64,000 nt of DNA from Solimonas sp040754295 (GCA_040754295.1 JBFMCQ010000014.1:3867-67866), one strand, 5' to 3'; positions 26,697 to 35,212 are shown, numbered from the stretch's first letter. A program made the numbers and translations. Notes: generated by a model from the letters alone, not told the origin.

Positions 26697-27838
26697 GAGG
26701 CTTCGTCCGGCTCGCCGCCCGGCACCTCGCCAACCAACGGCGGCGTCGGCCGGCGGCCGGCGGGGCCCGGCCGCGCGCCCCAGGCGCGCAGCTGGTAGAT
26801 ATAGGTCAGCACCTGCGCGACGGCGGCGTACAGATTCGCCGGAATTTCGTCGCCGAGCTCGGTATGCCGGTACAGCGCGCGTGCCAGCGGCGGTGCCGAG
26901 ACGATCGGCACCTTGTGCCGGCCGGCGAGCTCGCGGATCGTCGCGGCGATGAGATCGGCGCCCTTGGCGACGACGCGCGGCGCGCGCATGCGGCCGCTTT
27001 CGTACTTCAGTGCCACGGCGTAATGCCGCGGGTTGACGACGACGACATCGGCGCTCGGCACTGCCTCCATCATGCGCCGCTGCGCCACCTCCTGCTGCAG
27101 GCGGCGCAGACGCCCCTTGACCTCGGGGCTGCCTTCGGCCTCCTTGAACTCCTGCTTCACCTCCTGCTTGGTCATGCGCAGGCGGCGTGCGTACGACCAC
27201 AGCTGGTAGGGCGTGTCGACGGCCGCGATCAGCACGAGTCCGCCGGCCATCCACGCGAGGCAGCCGAGTGCGAGCTGCAGACCGTGCGCGACCGCCGGCG
27301 CCGCCGCTTCGCGGCCCAGCGCGACCAGCTCATCGAGCTGCGTGTACAGATAGATCGTCGCGATCAGACCGAGCACGCCGGCCTTGAGCAGGCCCTTGCC
27401 CAGCTCGACGAGGCTCTGCGCGGAAAACAGGCGGCCCAGGCCTTTCAGCGGATTGGCGCGCCCGATGTCGGGCTTGAGCGCCTCGGCGGAGAGGTTCCAG
27501 CCGCCGAGCAGCAGCGGCGCGGCGAGGCCCGCCAGAAAACCGACGGCGAGCAGCGGCAGAACGACGGCGAAGCCGCCGGCGGCGACGCCGCCCAGATGCG
27601 CCGGCAGCTCGTCCGGCCGCTGCAGCAGCGCCGGGTCCGGCGTCAGCGCCCGCTGCATCCAGCTCACCGCCATCGCCGCCATCGAGCCCGCAAGACCGGT
27701 CAGCGCCAGCACGCCACCGCCGACGACGATCGACGACGCCAGCTCGCGCGAGCGCGGCACCTCGCCGCGCGCGCGCGCCTCGCGGACGCGCTTGGGTGTC
27801 GCGCGCTCGGTGCGATCCTGGCTGCCTGATGCGCTCAT
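26693..27838 (-). CDS. flhB: flagellar export switch protein FlhB
   Basis: A 381-residue export-gate protein with four transmembrane helices and a cytoplasmic domain that cleaves itself to switch from hook to filament substrates. The N-terminus SQDRTERATPKRVREAR is typical. The autocleavage motif, normally NPTH, reads NPRH (VVVVNPRHYAVALKYE) with the asparagine at residue 269. The C-terminal tail is Pro/Gly-rich and its stop codon lies in an inverted repeat. I chose the ATG at 27838; the frame is open back through fliR but only FlhB sequence starts here. Confidence 0.92.
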   Translation of the reverse strand: MSASGSQDRTERATPKRVREARARGEVPRSRELASSIVVGGGVLALTGLAGSMAAMAVSWMQRALTPDPALLQRPDELPAHLGGVAAGGFAVVLPLLAVGFLAGLAAPLLLGGWNLSAEALKPDIGRANPLKGLGRLFSAQSLVELGKGLLKAGVLGLIATIYLYTQLDELVALGREAAAPAVAHGLQLALGCLAWMAGGLVLIAAVDTPYQLWSYARRLRMTKQEVKQEFKEAEGSPEVKGRLRRLQQEVAQRRMMEAVPSADVVVVNPRHYAVALKYESGRMRAPRVVAKGADLIAATIRELAGRHKVPIVSAPPLARALYRHTELGDEIPANLYAAVAQVLTYIYQLRAWGARPGPAGRRPTPPLVGEVPGGEPDEAS

Positions 27839-27861
27839 CCGAGCATCGCGGGCGCGCGCTC

Positions 27862-28635
27862 CTATGGATTCAGCAGCTGCTCGAGCAGCGTCCAGCCCTG
27901 CTCGAGCAGGCCGACGACGCCCTCTTGGAACGCCGGCAAGCCCGCGCGCAACAGCACCAGGCCGGCGATCAGCGTGACCGGGAATCCCACCGCGAACAGA
28001 TTCAGCGTCGGCGCGCTGCGGCTGACGACGCCCATCGCCAGGTTCACCGTCAGTAGCGCGATCACGACCGGCAGCGCGAGCTGCAGCCCGCCGACGAAGA
28101 TCACGCCGGCGAAGCGCAGCAGCGCCTCGAACGCGTCGAGGCCGATGGCGCCGCCGGCGACCGGCAGACTGGTGAACGAGCCCGCGACCAGCTCGATCAG
28201 CATCAGGTGGCCGCCGAGCGCCAGGAACAGCAGCGTCGCCATCACCGTCAGGAACTGGCCCACGACCGGCGTGCTGATGCCGCGCAGGGGATCGGCGAGT
28301 TGCGCAAAACCCAGGCCCATGCCGAACGCGATCAGCTCCGCGCCCATCGCGACCGCTTCGAAGACGAACAGGAGTACGAAGCCGGCGACCAATCCGATCA
28401 AAAGCTGCTGCACCAGCGTGCCGGCCCAGGCGGCCGAGAGCGGCGCTACGGCGTCGGCTTGCGGCAGCAGCGGCGCGACGATCAGCGTCAGCAGCAGCGC
28501 CAGCAGCAGCCGCACGCGCGGCGGCACCGCCCGCGTGCCGATCACCGGCGCGACCATCAGCAGCGCGCCGATGCGGATGAACGGCCACAGGTACTGGTGC
28601 AGCCAGGCGAGGAGCTGGGCATCGGTGAAAGTCAT
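27862..28635 (-). CDS. fliR: flagellar export protein FliR
   Basis: A 257-residue membrane protein of the export gate core, with about six transmembrane helices and the conserved segments LWPFIRIGALLMVAPVIGT, GMGLGFAQLADP and LNLFAVGFPVTLIAGL. FliR forms the FliP5-FliQ4-FliR1 pore with its neighbours. The ATG at 28635 is 22 bp after the fliQ stop and 23 bp separate its stop from flhB. An upstream in-frame extension overlaps fliQ and was rejected. Confidence 0.92.
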   Translation of the reverse strand: MTFTDAQLLAWLHQYLWPFIRIGALLMVAPVIGTRAVPPRVRLLLALLLTLIVAPLLPQADAVAPLSAAWAGTLVQQLLIGLVAGFVLLFVFEAVAMGAELIAFGMGLGFAQLADPLRGISTPVVGQFLTVMATLLFLALGGHLMLIELVAGSFTSLPVAGGAIGLDAFEALLRFAGVIFVGGLQLALPVVIALLTVNLAMGVVSRSAPTLNLFAVGFPVTLIAGLVLLRAGLPAFQEGVVGLLEQGWTLLEQLLNP

Positions 28636-28657
28636 GAACGGCCGGCGCGCAACCGCC

Positions 28658-28927
28658 TCATCCCAGCATCCCCGGTATGCCCTCCACCAGCCGCCGCGTG
28701 TACTCGGTGAGCAACCGCAGCATCCACGGCCCGGCAACGACGCAGACCGCGGCCATCGCCAGCAGCTTTGGGATGAAGCTCAGCGTCATTTCGTTGATCT
28801 GGGTCGCCGCCTGCAGCACGCCGACGAGCACGCCGACGGCGAGCGCGGTGGCGAGCAGCGGTGCACCGAGCAGGATCGTCAGCGCGAGCGCATCGCGCCC
28901 GATCGTCAGCACGGTTTCCGGAGTCAT
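28658..28927 (-). CDS. fliQ: flagellar export protein FliQ
   Basis: An 89-residue protein with two transmembrane helices (LALTILLGAPLLATALAVGV and MAAVCVVAGPWMLRLLTEYT) joined by the conserved loop LQAATQINEMTLSFIPK. Four copies assemble in the export gate pore with FliP and FliR. Its ATG overlaps the fliP stop by 4 bp. Length and sequence are those of the family. Confidence 0.93.
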   Translation of the reverse strand: MTPETVLTIGRDALALTILLGAPLLATALAVGVLVGVLQAATQINEMTLSFIPKLLAMAAVCVVAGPWMLRLLTEYTRRLVEGIPGMLG

Positions 28928-29691
28928 AGGCCCGCCGCCCGGAACGACGCCGCCAGCATGCCGGTCACCAGCGACCAGCCGTCGACGAGCACGAACAGCA
29001 TCAGCTTGAACGGCAGCGACACCAGCATCGGCGAAAGCATCATCATGCCCAGACTCATCAGCACGCTGGAGACGACGAGGTCGATGACGACGAACGGGAT
29101 GAACAGCAGGAAACCGATCTGGAACGCCGTCGTCAGCTCCGAGGTCAGGAACGCCGCGGCGAGCACCGCGAACGGCACGTCCGCCGGGTTTCGGTACTCA
29201 CCGTCGCCGGCGATGCGCGCGAAGGTCAAAAGATCGGTCTCGCGCGTCTGCGCGAGCATGAACGCACGCAGCGGCTGGGTCGCCGCCTGCAGCGCCGGCT
29301 CGAACGCGAGCTCGCCGGCCATGTATGGCTGCGCGGCATCGGCGTGGATGCGCTCGATCACCGGCGCCATCACGAAGAACGTCAGGAACAGCGACAGGCC
29401 GATCAGCACCTGGTTCGTCGGCGTCTGCCCGGTTCCCAGCGCCTGGCGCAGCAGGCCGAGCACGATGACGATGCGCGTGAACGCCGTCATCGACAGCAGC
29501 AGCGCCGGCAGCAGCGTCAGCAGCGTCATCAGCAACAGCACCTGGATGCTGAGGCTGTACTCGGTGCCACCGCCGGGCGCCGGCGCCGCGGTGACCGCCG
29601 GCAGCGCAGGTGCGGCGAAAGCCGGTGCCCACAAAAGCATGAGCACGGCGATGACCGCAGCGCGGCTCAGGCCGCGGCATTTGCCCTTCAT
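28924..29691 (-). CDS. fliP: flagellar export protein FliP
   Basis: A 255-residue export-gate protein. A cleavable signal sequence (RAAVIAVLMLLWAPAFAAP) is followed by an extracytoplasmic linker and three further hydrophobic regions, with LLSMTAFTRIVIVLGLLRQA, GLSLFLTFFVMAPV and FVVIDLVVSSVLMSLGMMML. The ATG at 29691 is in an ATGA overlap with the fliO stop; the frame is open upstream but that part shadows fliO. FliP forms a pentamer in the gate. Confidence 0.93.
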   Translation of the reverse strand: MKGKCRGLSRAAVIAVLMLLWAPAFAAPALPAVTAAPAPGGGTEYSLSIQVLLLMTLLTLLPALLLSMTAFTRIVIVLGLLRQALGTGQTPTNQVLIGLSLFLTFFVMAPVIERIHADAAQPYMAGELAFEPALQAATQPLRAFMLAQTRETDLLTFARIAGDGEYRNPADVPFAVLAAAFLTSELTTAFQIGFLLFIPFVVIDLVVSSVLMSLGMMMLSPMLVSLPFKLMLFVLVDGWSLVTGMLAASFRAAGL

Positions 29692-30026
29692 GGTGTCTTT
29701 GCGCCGAGCGCCTGGCGCAGGCGCTCGGCGAAGGCCGAAGGCACGGGCGCGCCGGACTCCAGCGCCGCCACCGGCTCTTCGAAGCGGTGCAACAGACTGA
29801 CGCTGCCCGGAGCGACGCCGAGCAGAAACTGCTGCTCGCCGACCTGCAGCAGCACCACTTTCTCCTTCGCTCCGAGCTGCACGCCGCCGTGCAGGCGCAT
29901 CGCCGCGCCGCGCGCGATGCGCGCGCCCTGCAGCCAGCGCGCGAGCCACGCCAGCACGAAGATCGCGCCGATCACGAGCAGCAGGCTGGCGAGCATTTCC
30001 AGCGCGCCGGCGGTCGATGTGCTCAC
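29688..30026 (-). CDS. fliO: flagellar export assembly protein FliO
   Basis: A 112-residue protein with one N-terminal transmembrane helix (MLASLLLVIGAIFVLAWLAR) and a small cytoplasmic domain with GAKEKVVLLQVGEQQFLLGV, the FliO signature. FliO helps assemble FliP rings. It overlaps fliN by 4 bp upstream and fliP by 4 bp downstream, as in other RpoN-controlled flagellar units. Confidence 0.88.
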   Translation of the reverse strand: MSTSTAGALEMLASLLLVIGAIFVLAWLARWLQGARIARGAAMRLHGGVQLGAKEKVVLLQVGEQQFLLGVAPGSVSLLHRFEEPVAALESGAPVPSAFAERLRQALGAKTP

Positions 30027-30382
30027 CGGAGCTTGCGGATGCGCTCCGCCGGGCTGACGACGTCGGTCAGGCGGATACCGAACTTTTCATTGACGACGAC
30101 GACTTCGCCGTGCGCGACGAGCGTGCCGTTGGCGTAGACGTCGAGCGGCGCGCCCGCGGCACGGTCGAGTTCGACGACCGAGCCCTGGTTGAGCTGCAGC
30201 AGGTTGCGGATCGGAACGCGCGTGCGGCCGACTTCGAGCGACAAAGTCACCGGCACATCGAGCACGACCTCGAGGCTGACGTCGCCGCCGGCGGTCGCCG
30301 GCGCAGCACGCTCTTCCAGATTCTGAAAGCTCGCGCGCGACGGCTCGGCGGTCTTGTCCTTGTTGAGAAGCTCGGCACTCAT
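30023..30382 (-). CDS. fliN: flagellar switch protein FliN
   Basis: A 119-residue C-ring component. The SpoA-type domain is clear: VVLDVPVTLSLEVGRTRVPI, LLQLNQGSVVELDRAAGAPL and VVVNEKFGIRLTDVVSP. I chose the ATG at 30382 (MSAELLNKDK). The frame continues upstream for 68 codons but there it only translates a repeat element, so those residues are spurious. FliN binds FliM and CheY in the switch and helps dock FliH. It is separated from fliM by 226 bp, the largest gap within this unit. Confidence 0.92.
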   Translation of the reverse strand: MSAELLNKDKTAEPSRASFQNLEERAAPATAGGDVSLEVVLDVPVTLSLEVGRTRVPIRNLLQLNQGSVVELDRAAGAPLDVYANGTLVAHGEVVVVNEKFGIRLTDVVSPAERIRKLR

Positions 30383-30425
30383 GGGATACCTCGTCCTGAC
30401 AGTTGCGGGAGTAAGACTTCGATCG

Positions 30426-30575
30426 TGATTGGGCTCGAATCTCAGCCAGGCGGCAATGTGCGAATCGTCATTCCCGCGGAAGCGGGAATCCAGCGGTGCG
30501 AAGGACGTCCTTGTCGGCTCCGGATGCCCGCCTCCGCGGGCATGACGAAGAGCAGCTGAGATTCGGACCGAATCA
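30426..30575. mobile_element. 150-bp MITE-like element with terminal inverted repeats
   Basis: The ends 30426-30446 and 30555-30575 are 21-bp inverted repeats matching at 18 positions, with a perfect inner 11 bp (CGAATCTCAGC). Inside are two GC-rich hairpins: ATTCCCGC/GCGGGAAT at 30470-30489 and ATGCCCGC/GCGGGCAT at 30524-30543, each with an 8-bp stem and 4-nt loop. The first equals the dRS3 type of repeat (ATTCCC, 8 bp, GGGAAT). There is no coding capacity, so movement would need a transposase elsewhere. Confidence 0.7.
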
Positions 30576-30608
30576 AGTCGATCCAAAACGCAGTCCCGCT
30601 CATGGCGC

Positions 30609-31604
30609 TCACGCCGCCTCCCGCACGTCGCGCCGGCGGATCACTTCGCCGATGCGCACGGCGTTGTGGCCGTTGGCGACGCCGAAGCTGCCGCGGAACA
30701 GCGGCAGATCCTCGACGCAAAGCTCGATCGTTTTCGGCAGCGTGATCGGAATGACATCACCCGGTTTGAGTTGCGTGAGCTGGCGCACCGAGATCGTCGC
30801 GCGCGCGAGCTCGCTGCTGATTTCGACTTCGGCGTCCTGGATCTGCTCGCGCAGCGCGAGCGGCCAGCGCTCGTCCTTGTCGACGCGGTCCGACTGGATG
30901 CCGGCATCGAGCAGATCGCGGATCGGCTCGATCATCGAGTACGGGAACGTGACGTGAACCTGCCCGCCGCCGCCTTCGAGCTCGATCTTGAACTTGCTGG
31001 CGACGACGATCTCGCTGGGCGAGACGATGTTGGCGAAGTGCGGGTTGACCTCCGAGTTGATGTAGTCGAAATCGACTTTCATCACCGGGCTCCAGGCCTC
31101 CTGCATGTCCGCGAAGGCGAGCTTGAGCATCAGCTGGATCACGCGCATCTCGGTCGGCGTGAACTCGCGGCCCTCGATCTTCGTCTTGAGCTTGCCGTCG
31201 CCGCCGAAGAAGTTCTCGACGATGCTGAACACCAGGCGCGGCTCGAACACGATCAGCGCCGTACCGCGCAGCGGCTTGATGCGCACCAGGTTGAGGTTCG
31301 TCGGCACGTACAGCGAGTGCGTGTATTCGTTGAACTTCGCGGTCTCGATGCCGACCACGGTCAGCTCCGGCGAACGGCGCAGCATGTTGAACAGCGAGAT
31401 GCGGAACAGCCGCGCGAAGCGCTCGTTGATCATCTCCAGCGTCGGCATCCGGCCGCGGATGATGCGCTCCTGGGATGTAAAGTCGAACGGCCGCGCCTCG
31501 CCCGGTGTGGGCGGCGGCGGCGTCGTATCGACCGCGCCGCTGTCGACGCCGTGCAGCAGTGCGTCGATCTCGTCCTGCGACAGCAGATCGTTGGTCGCGC
31601 TCAT
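30609..31604 (-). CDS. fliM: flagellar switch protein FliM
   Basis: A 331-residue C-ring protein. The N-terminal peptide LLSQDEIDALLHGV is the CheY-P binding site. The middle CheC-like domain includes RPFDFTSQERIIRGRMPTLE and NERFARLFRISLFNMLRR, and the C-terminal SpoA domain binds FliN. It overlaps fliL by 4 bp. The 226 bp between its stop and fliN hold a repeat element, which might affect expression of the genes after it. Confidence 0.94.
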   Translation of the reverse strand: MSATNDLLSQDEIDALLHGVDSGAVDTTPPPPTPGEARPFDFTSQERIIRGRMPTLEMINERFARLFRISLFNMLRRSPELTVVGIETAKFNEYTHSLYVPTNLNLVRIKPLRGTALIVFEPRLVFSIVENFFGGDGKLKTKIEGREFTPTEMRVIQLMLKLAFADMQEAWSPVMKVDFDYINSEVNPHFANIVSPSEIVVASKFKIELEGGGGQVHVTFPYSMIEPIRDLLDAGIQSDRVDKDERWPLALREQIQDAEVEISSELARATISVRQLTQLKPGDVIPITLPKTIELCVEDLPLFRGSFGVANGHNAVRIGEVIRRRDVREAA

Positions 31605-32152
31605 TGCATGACGAAGCTGGTGAAGTAGACGGCCTCGACATCGCTCTCGCCGGTTTCGGCGACGAGGATCTCCTGGATTTCCGCGAGCACTTCGGCCTGC
31701 AGCCGCTCCTTGCCGGCGCGCGTCGCCAGGTCTTCGGGCTTCTGCTGGCCGAACAGCAGCAGCAGGGCGCTGCGAATGCGCGGCGCATGCAGCTGGATCT
31801 TCTCGACCATCCCGCGATCGCGCGTCATCACCTCGACCTGCACTTGCAGGAAGCGCTGCGAGTGCCCGGCGTCGAGGTTGACGATGAACGCCGGCTCCAG
31901 GGCGACGTAGTTCGCCGGCTCCTTCGGGATCTCGGGCTCCGGCTCTTGCACCCCTTCCCCGACCGGCTCCGGCGGCTTGAGCGCGGAAACCACCTGATTG
32001 GCGATCAGCCAGCTCACGCCGGCGCTCGCTGCCGCGGAGGCGAGCACGGCGCCGAGGAGCAGGCCCACACCGCCGCGCTTGCTGGCGACGGGTGCCGCAG
32101 CCGGTGCGGCGGCAGCGTCGTCGTCATCGGCGGTTTTCGCGGCTGCTGCCAT
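31601..32152 (-). CDS. fliL: flagellar basal-body protein FliL
   Basis: A 183-residue single-pass inner-membrane protein near the stator. An Ala-rich N-terminus precedes a transmembrane helix (GGVGLLLGAVLASAAASAGV), and the periplasmic domain has the family pattern YVALEPAFIVNLDAGHSQRF and LRSALLLLFGQQKPEDL-like helix (IRSALLLLFGQQ). It heads the unit fliLMNOPQR-flhB. A -24/-12 promoter lies 41-57 bp upstream of the ATG. Confidence 0.9.
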   Translation of the reverse strand: MAAAAKTADDDDAAAAPAAAPVASKRGGVGLLLGAVLASAAASAGVSWLIANQVVSALKPPEPVGEGVQEPEPEIPKEPANYVALEPAFIVNLDAGHSQRFLQVQVEVMTRDRGMVEKIQLHAPRIRSALLLLFGQQKPEDLATRAGKERLQAEVLAEIQEILVAETGESDVEAVYFTSFVMQ

Positions 32153-32192
32153 GGGCGCATGCTCCGGTTAGCGAAAGGATGTAACCGCGGCG

Positions 32193-32209
32193 AGCAAGTC
32201 CTGTTCCAC
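32193..32209 (-). promoter_or_regulatory. sigma-54 promoter upstream of fliL
   Basis: On the minus strand GTGGAACAGGACTTGCT fits YTGGCACGRNNNTTGCW at all but three defined positions, with GG and GC 10 bp apart. Transcription would start near 32182 and leave a leader of about 30 nt before fliL. Confidence 0.7.
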
Positions 32210-32310
32210 ACCGCAGAGCCGCGGTGACGGGCGCTCGGTGCGCGTTTTTCGCGGCGTGGACGGAAAGCCGACGGGCCGTTGTGCAGCGGCGGCGACGGAA
32301 AGCCGACGGC

Positions 32311-33330
32311 TTACGCGTACGCGTCGACGAGCAGCACCTGCGTGACGCGCCGGCGCACGCCGGGCATCGGCGCGAGCATCGCACCGCGTTCGCCACCGCG
32401 CTCGGCGCGGCGCTCGGCGTCGATGCTGCTACGCGCGAGCTGCAGCCCGGAGCCGCTCAGCAGCTCGCGCAGCTGCGGCAGCGCCTGGCTCAGCAGGGCA
32501 CGCGTCGCCGCCTCGGCGGCGACGATCTGCACGCGCGCCTGGTCCCCCTGCGTTTCGATGTGCACACTGATCGAGCCGAGCTCGGCGGGGTGCAGCTCGA
32601 TCCGCGCTTCGCCGACGCCGCCTTCGAGCTGCCAGACGATGCGCTCGGCGAGATCCCCGGCAAACTGCGGCGCGGCCGCGTGCAGCAGCGTGGACGACAT
32701 CGGCGGCTGCGGCGGCTGCGGCGGCGCATGCAGCTCGGTCGTGGCCGCGGCCAGGCCGATGATGCCGGGACTCGCGACTCTGGACTCGGAACTCGGGACG
32801 GGGATGTCGGCACTCGTGACTCGGGACTCGGGGCTCGGCAGAAGCGTCGCGGCCGCATCCGCGGCCTGTGCAGGCTCGGCGAGGTCGTCAAGCGGTGATC
32901 CGCCGAGGGCGGCAAGGATGCCGGGACTCGGGGCTCGGGACTCGGAACTCGGAACGGTGGTGCCCGGCCTCGGCACCCGGGGCTCGGGGCTCGGCAGAAG
33001 CGTCGCAGCCGCATCCGCGGCTCGTGCAGGCTCGGCGAGGTCCTCGGGCCGTAACCCACCGGGAACGGCGAGCGTCTCGATCCGAGCCGGCAACCAGGCC
33101 AGGGATGACGGCAGGTCGGGAGGCGGCAGATCGTCTTCGGATACGCTGCTTTGCCCCTGCGCGGCAACGCCGGTTTGCGCCGGCGGCAGCGGCAGCGGCG
33201 CCTCGCCGGCAGCTCCGATCAGTGCCGCGAAATCGCCCGGCGCGGAGGCTGCCGGCTGCGGCGCATCCGCACGTGCTGCACCCTGTGCACCGAGCAGCAC
33301 CGCCGGCAGCGCCGCGAAGCCGGGCATCAC
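32311..33330 (-). CDS. fliK: flagellar hook-length control protein FliK
   Basis: A 339-residue secreted ruler protein. The C-terminal Flg_hook domain is recognisable in AERIVWQLEGGVGEARIELH and PAELGSISVHIETQGDQARV. The N-terminal two-thirds is a Pro/Ala/Ser-rich low-complexity ruler. Within it ~43 residues are tandemly repeated, each copy carrying LLPSPE, SSESR and SPGI motifs; at DNA level these are 130-bp copies at 32761-32890 and 32917-33046. It overlaps fliJ by 4 bp. Because FliK length sets hook length, the duplication may matter. Confidence 0.85.
   Translation of the reverse strand: MMPGFAALPAVLLGAQGAARADAPQPAASAPGDFAALIGAAGEAPLPLPPAQTGVAAQGQSSVSEDDLPPPDLPSSLAWLPARIETLAVPGGLRPEDLAEPARAADAAATLLPSPEPRVPRPGTTVPSSESRAPSPGILAALGGSPLDDLAEPAQAADAAATLLPSPESRVTSADIPVPSSESRVASPGIIGLAAATTELHAPPQPPQPPMSSTLLHAAAPQFAGDLAERIVWQLEGGVGEARIELHPAELGSISVHIETQGDQARVQIVAAEAATRALLSQALPQLRELLSGSGLQLARSSIDAERRAERGGERGAMLAPMPGVRRRVTQVLLVDAYA
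32761..33046. repeat. tandem 130-bp duplication inside fliK
   Basis: Copies at 32761-32890 and 32917-33046 begin GATGCCGGGACTCG and end GAGGTCNTC, with 26 bp between. Each holds runs of TCGGGAC/TCGGAAC units like the intergenic GATTCCC-type repeat near motC. All changes keep the reading frame. Confidence 0.8.
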
Positions 33331-33782
33331 GCCGGATCCGCCTGCGTACCGGCCTTCGCCGCGATGAAGCTGCGCAGCGCGAACTCGTCGAGCTGCTTCT
33401 GCTCGCGCTGCTGCTCGACGCGCTGCTCGCGCCGCCGGTAGGTGTCGGCGAGCTGGTCGAGCGTCGTCAGCTCGCGCCGGCGCAGCAGCCAGCGGGCACG
33501 CTCGGTGTTGCAGCTGCTGCGCGCCTGCTGCACGAGCCGCTCCTGCACCGCCACCGCCTCGCGCAAGCGCTCGAGAAACGCCTGGCGGTTCATCAGCAGG
33601 CGCGGGTTGTGGGCGTAGCCCAGCGTCTCGTACTCGGCGAGGTAACGCGAGAGCTCGTCCAGACGCAGCTCGCGCTCGCTGAGCTGCCGCTGCTGCTCGA
33701 TGAGACGGCGCGCCGCCTCCTCTTCGCGCGTTTCGGCGATCTGCTGCAGCGGCTGCAGCCGCGCAGACGGTTGCGTGTTCAT
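33327..33782 (-). CDS. fliJ: flagellar export chaperone FliJ
   Basis: A 151-residue, almost entirely helical protein expected to form a two-stranded coiled coil (long runs such as EEEAARRLIEQQRQLSEREL and YRRREQRVEQQREQKQLDEF). FliJ couples the FliI ATPase ring to FlhA. It overlaps fliI and fliK by 4 bp on each side. The start at 33782 is the ATG in that overlap; the much longer open frame upstream is a shadow of fliI. Confidence 0.85.
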   Translation of the reverse strand: MNTQPSARLQPLQQIAETREEEAARRLIEQQRQLSERELRLDELSRYLAEYETLGYAHNPRLLMNRQAFLERLREAVAVQERLVQQARSSCNTERARWLLRRRELTTLDQLADTYRRREQRVEQQREQKQLDEFALRSFIAAKAGTQADPA

Positions 33783-35212
33783 GCCTTGTCTCCTTGAGCG
33801 GGCGCGACGAGCTCGGCGAGCGCGCGCTGACTGGTGTTCAAATCGGCCGAGCGGTCGACGCTCTGGCGCAGGAACTCCTCGATCTGTGGCCATTTCGCGA
33901 TCGCCGCGTCGACCCGCGGGTCGGCGCCTTTCTGGTAAGCGCCGATGTTGATGAGATCGCGGTTGCGCTGGTACGCGGAGAACAGCGCGCGCAGCATGCG
34001 CGCGCGCTGCATCTGCTCCGGCGCGACGATCGCCTGCATCACGCGCGAGATCGAGCTTTCGATGTCCACGGCCGGATACAGGCCCGAGTCGGCGATCGCG
34101 CGCGATAGCACGATGTGACCGTCGAGCACGCCGCGCGCCGCGTCGGCGATCGGGTCGTTGGGATCGTCGCCCTCGGTGAGCACGGTGTAGAACGCCGTGA
34201 TCGAGCCGGCACCCTCGGCACCGTTGCCGGCACGCTCGACCAGTCCCGGCATGCGCGCGAAGACCGACGGCGGATAGCCGCGAGTCGTCGGCGGCTCGCC
34301 GACGGCCAGTCCGATCTCGCGCTGTGCCTGCGCGAAGCGCGTCAGCGAATCCATCAGCAGCAGCACGTGGCGGCCCTGGTCGCGGAAGTACTCGGCGATC
34401 GCGGTCGCGGTATACGCGGCGCGCAGGCGCAGCAGCGGCGAGCGGTCCGCCGGCGTGGCGACGACGACGGCGCGCTCGAGCCCGTCGGCACCGAGGTTTT
34501 GGTCGAGAAAGTCGCGCACTTCGCGGCCGCGCTCGCCGATCAGGCCGACGACGATGACGTCGGCGGCGGTGTAGCGCGTCATCATGCCGAGCAGCGTCGA
34601 CTTGCCGACGCCGGTGCCGGCGAACAGGCCCAGACGCTGGCCGCGCCCGACCGTCAGCAAGGCGTTGATCACGCGCACGCCGACGTCGAGCGGGCGCGTG
34701 ATCGGCGCGCGCTCCAGCGGATTGATCGAGCCGGCGTGCAGGCGCATGTGCGCGTCGCAGGCGATGCGGCCGCGGCCGTCGATCGGGCGGCCTTCGCCGT
34801 CGAGCACGCGGCCGAGCAGCGCCTCGCCGACCGCGACTTCGACGGCGCGGCCCGAAGGCACCACGCGTGCATGCGGCATCAGGCCCTGCATGTCGCCGCT
34901 CGGCATCAGATAGATGCGGTCGCCGGAGAATCCGACGACCTCGGCCTCGATGCCGCTGCCGTCGGCGTTGGCGATGCGCGCGCGCGCGCCGACCGGCAGC
35001 TGGCAGCCCACGGCTTCGAGCGTCAGGCCGACGACACGGCGCAGCTGACCCTCGACGAGCACGCTGGGTGCCGCCGACGCGCGCTGCGCCTGCACGCGCA
35101 GGCGCTCGCCGAGCCGGCGGTTGGCCGTGGCCGCCCACGGGTTCGAACCGCTCCTTCCGCCGCTCGCGGAAGAGGAAGAATCCGTGTCCGCAACCGCAGC
35201 CGCGTCGCTCAC
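33779..35212 (-). CDS. fliI: flagellar export ATPase FliI
   Basis: A 477-residue F1-like ATPase of flagellar type III export. The P-loop is GLFAGTGVGKSTLLGMM, followed by the Walker B region VLLLMDSLTRFAQAQREIG and the GYPPSVFARMPGLVERAG segment. The N-terminal ~35 residues before the beta-barrel are Ser-rich and longer than usual. The start is a GTG at 35212 in a GTGA overlap with fliH and preceded by GGGGAGGAG; the open frame upstream is a shadow of fliH. Confidence 0.93.
   Translation of the reverse strand: MSDAAAVADTDSSSSASGGRSGSNPWAATANRRLGERLRVQAQRASAAPSVLVEGQLRRVVGLTLEAVGCQLPVGARARIANADGSGIEAEVVGFSGDRIYLMPSGDMQGLMPHARVVPSGRAVEVAVGEALLGRVLDGEGRPIDGRGRIACDAHMRLHAGSINPLERAPITRPLDVGVRVINALLTVGRGQRLGLFAGTGVGKSTLLGMMTRYTAADVIVVGLIGERGREVRDFLDQNLGADGLERAVVVATPADRSPLLRLRAAYTATAIAEYFRDQGRHVLLLMDSLTRFAQAQREIGLAVGEPPTTRGYPPSVFARMPGLVERAGNGAEGAGSITAFYTVLTEGDDPNDPIADAARGVLDGHIVLSRAIADSGLYPAVDIESSISRVMQAIVAPEQMQRARMLRALFSAYQRNRDLINIGAYQKGADPRVDAAIAKWPQIEEFLRQSVDRSADLNTSQRALAELVAPAQGDKA

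Noticed and set aside
24356..27829. A 1157-codon open frame on the + strand opposite flhF, flhA and flhB
   Set aside because: It is antisense to three secure flagellar genes, has Arg/His/Gln-rich composition typical of reversed GC-rich codons, and matches no family.
30383..30586. N-terminal extension of FliN by 68 codons
   Set aside because: The extension translates a repeat element (the familiar DSRFRGNDD product of such repeats), and FliN homology begins at 30382.
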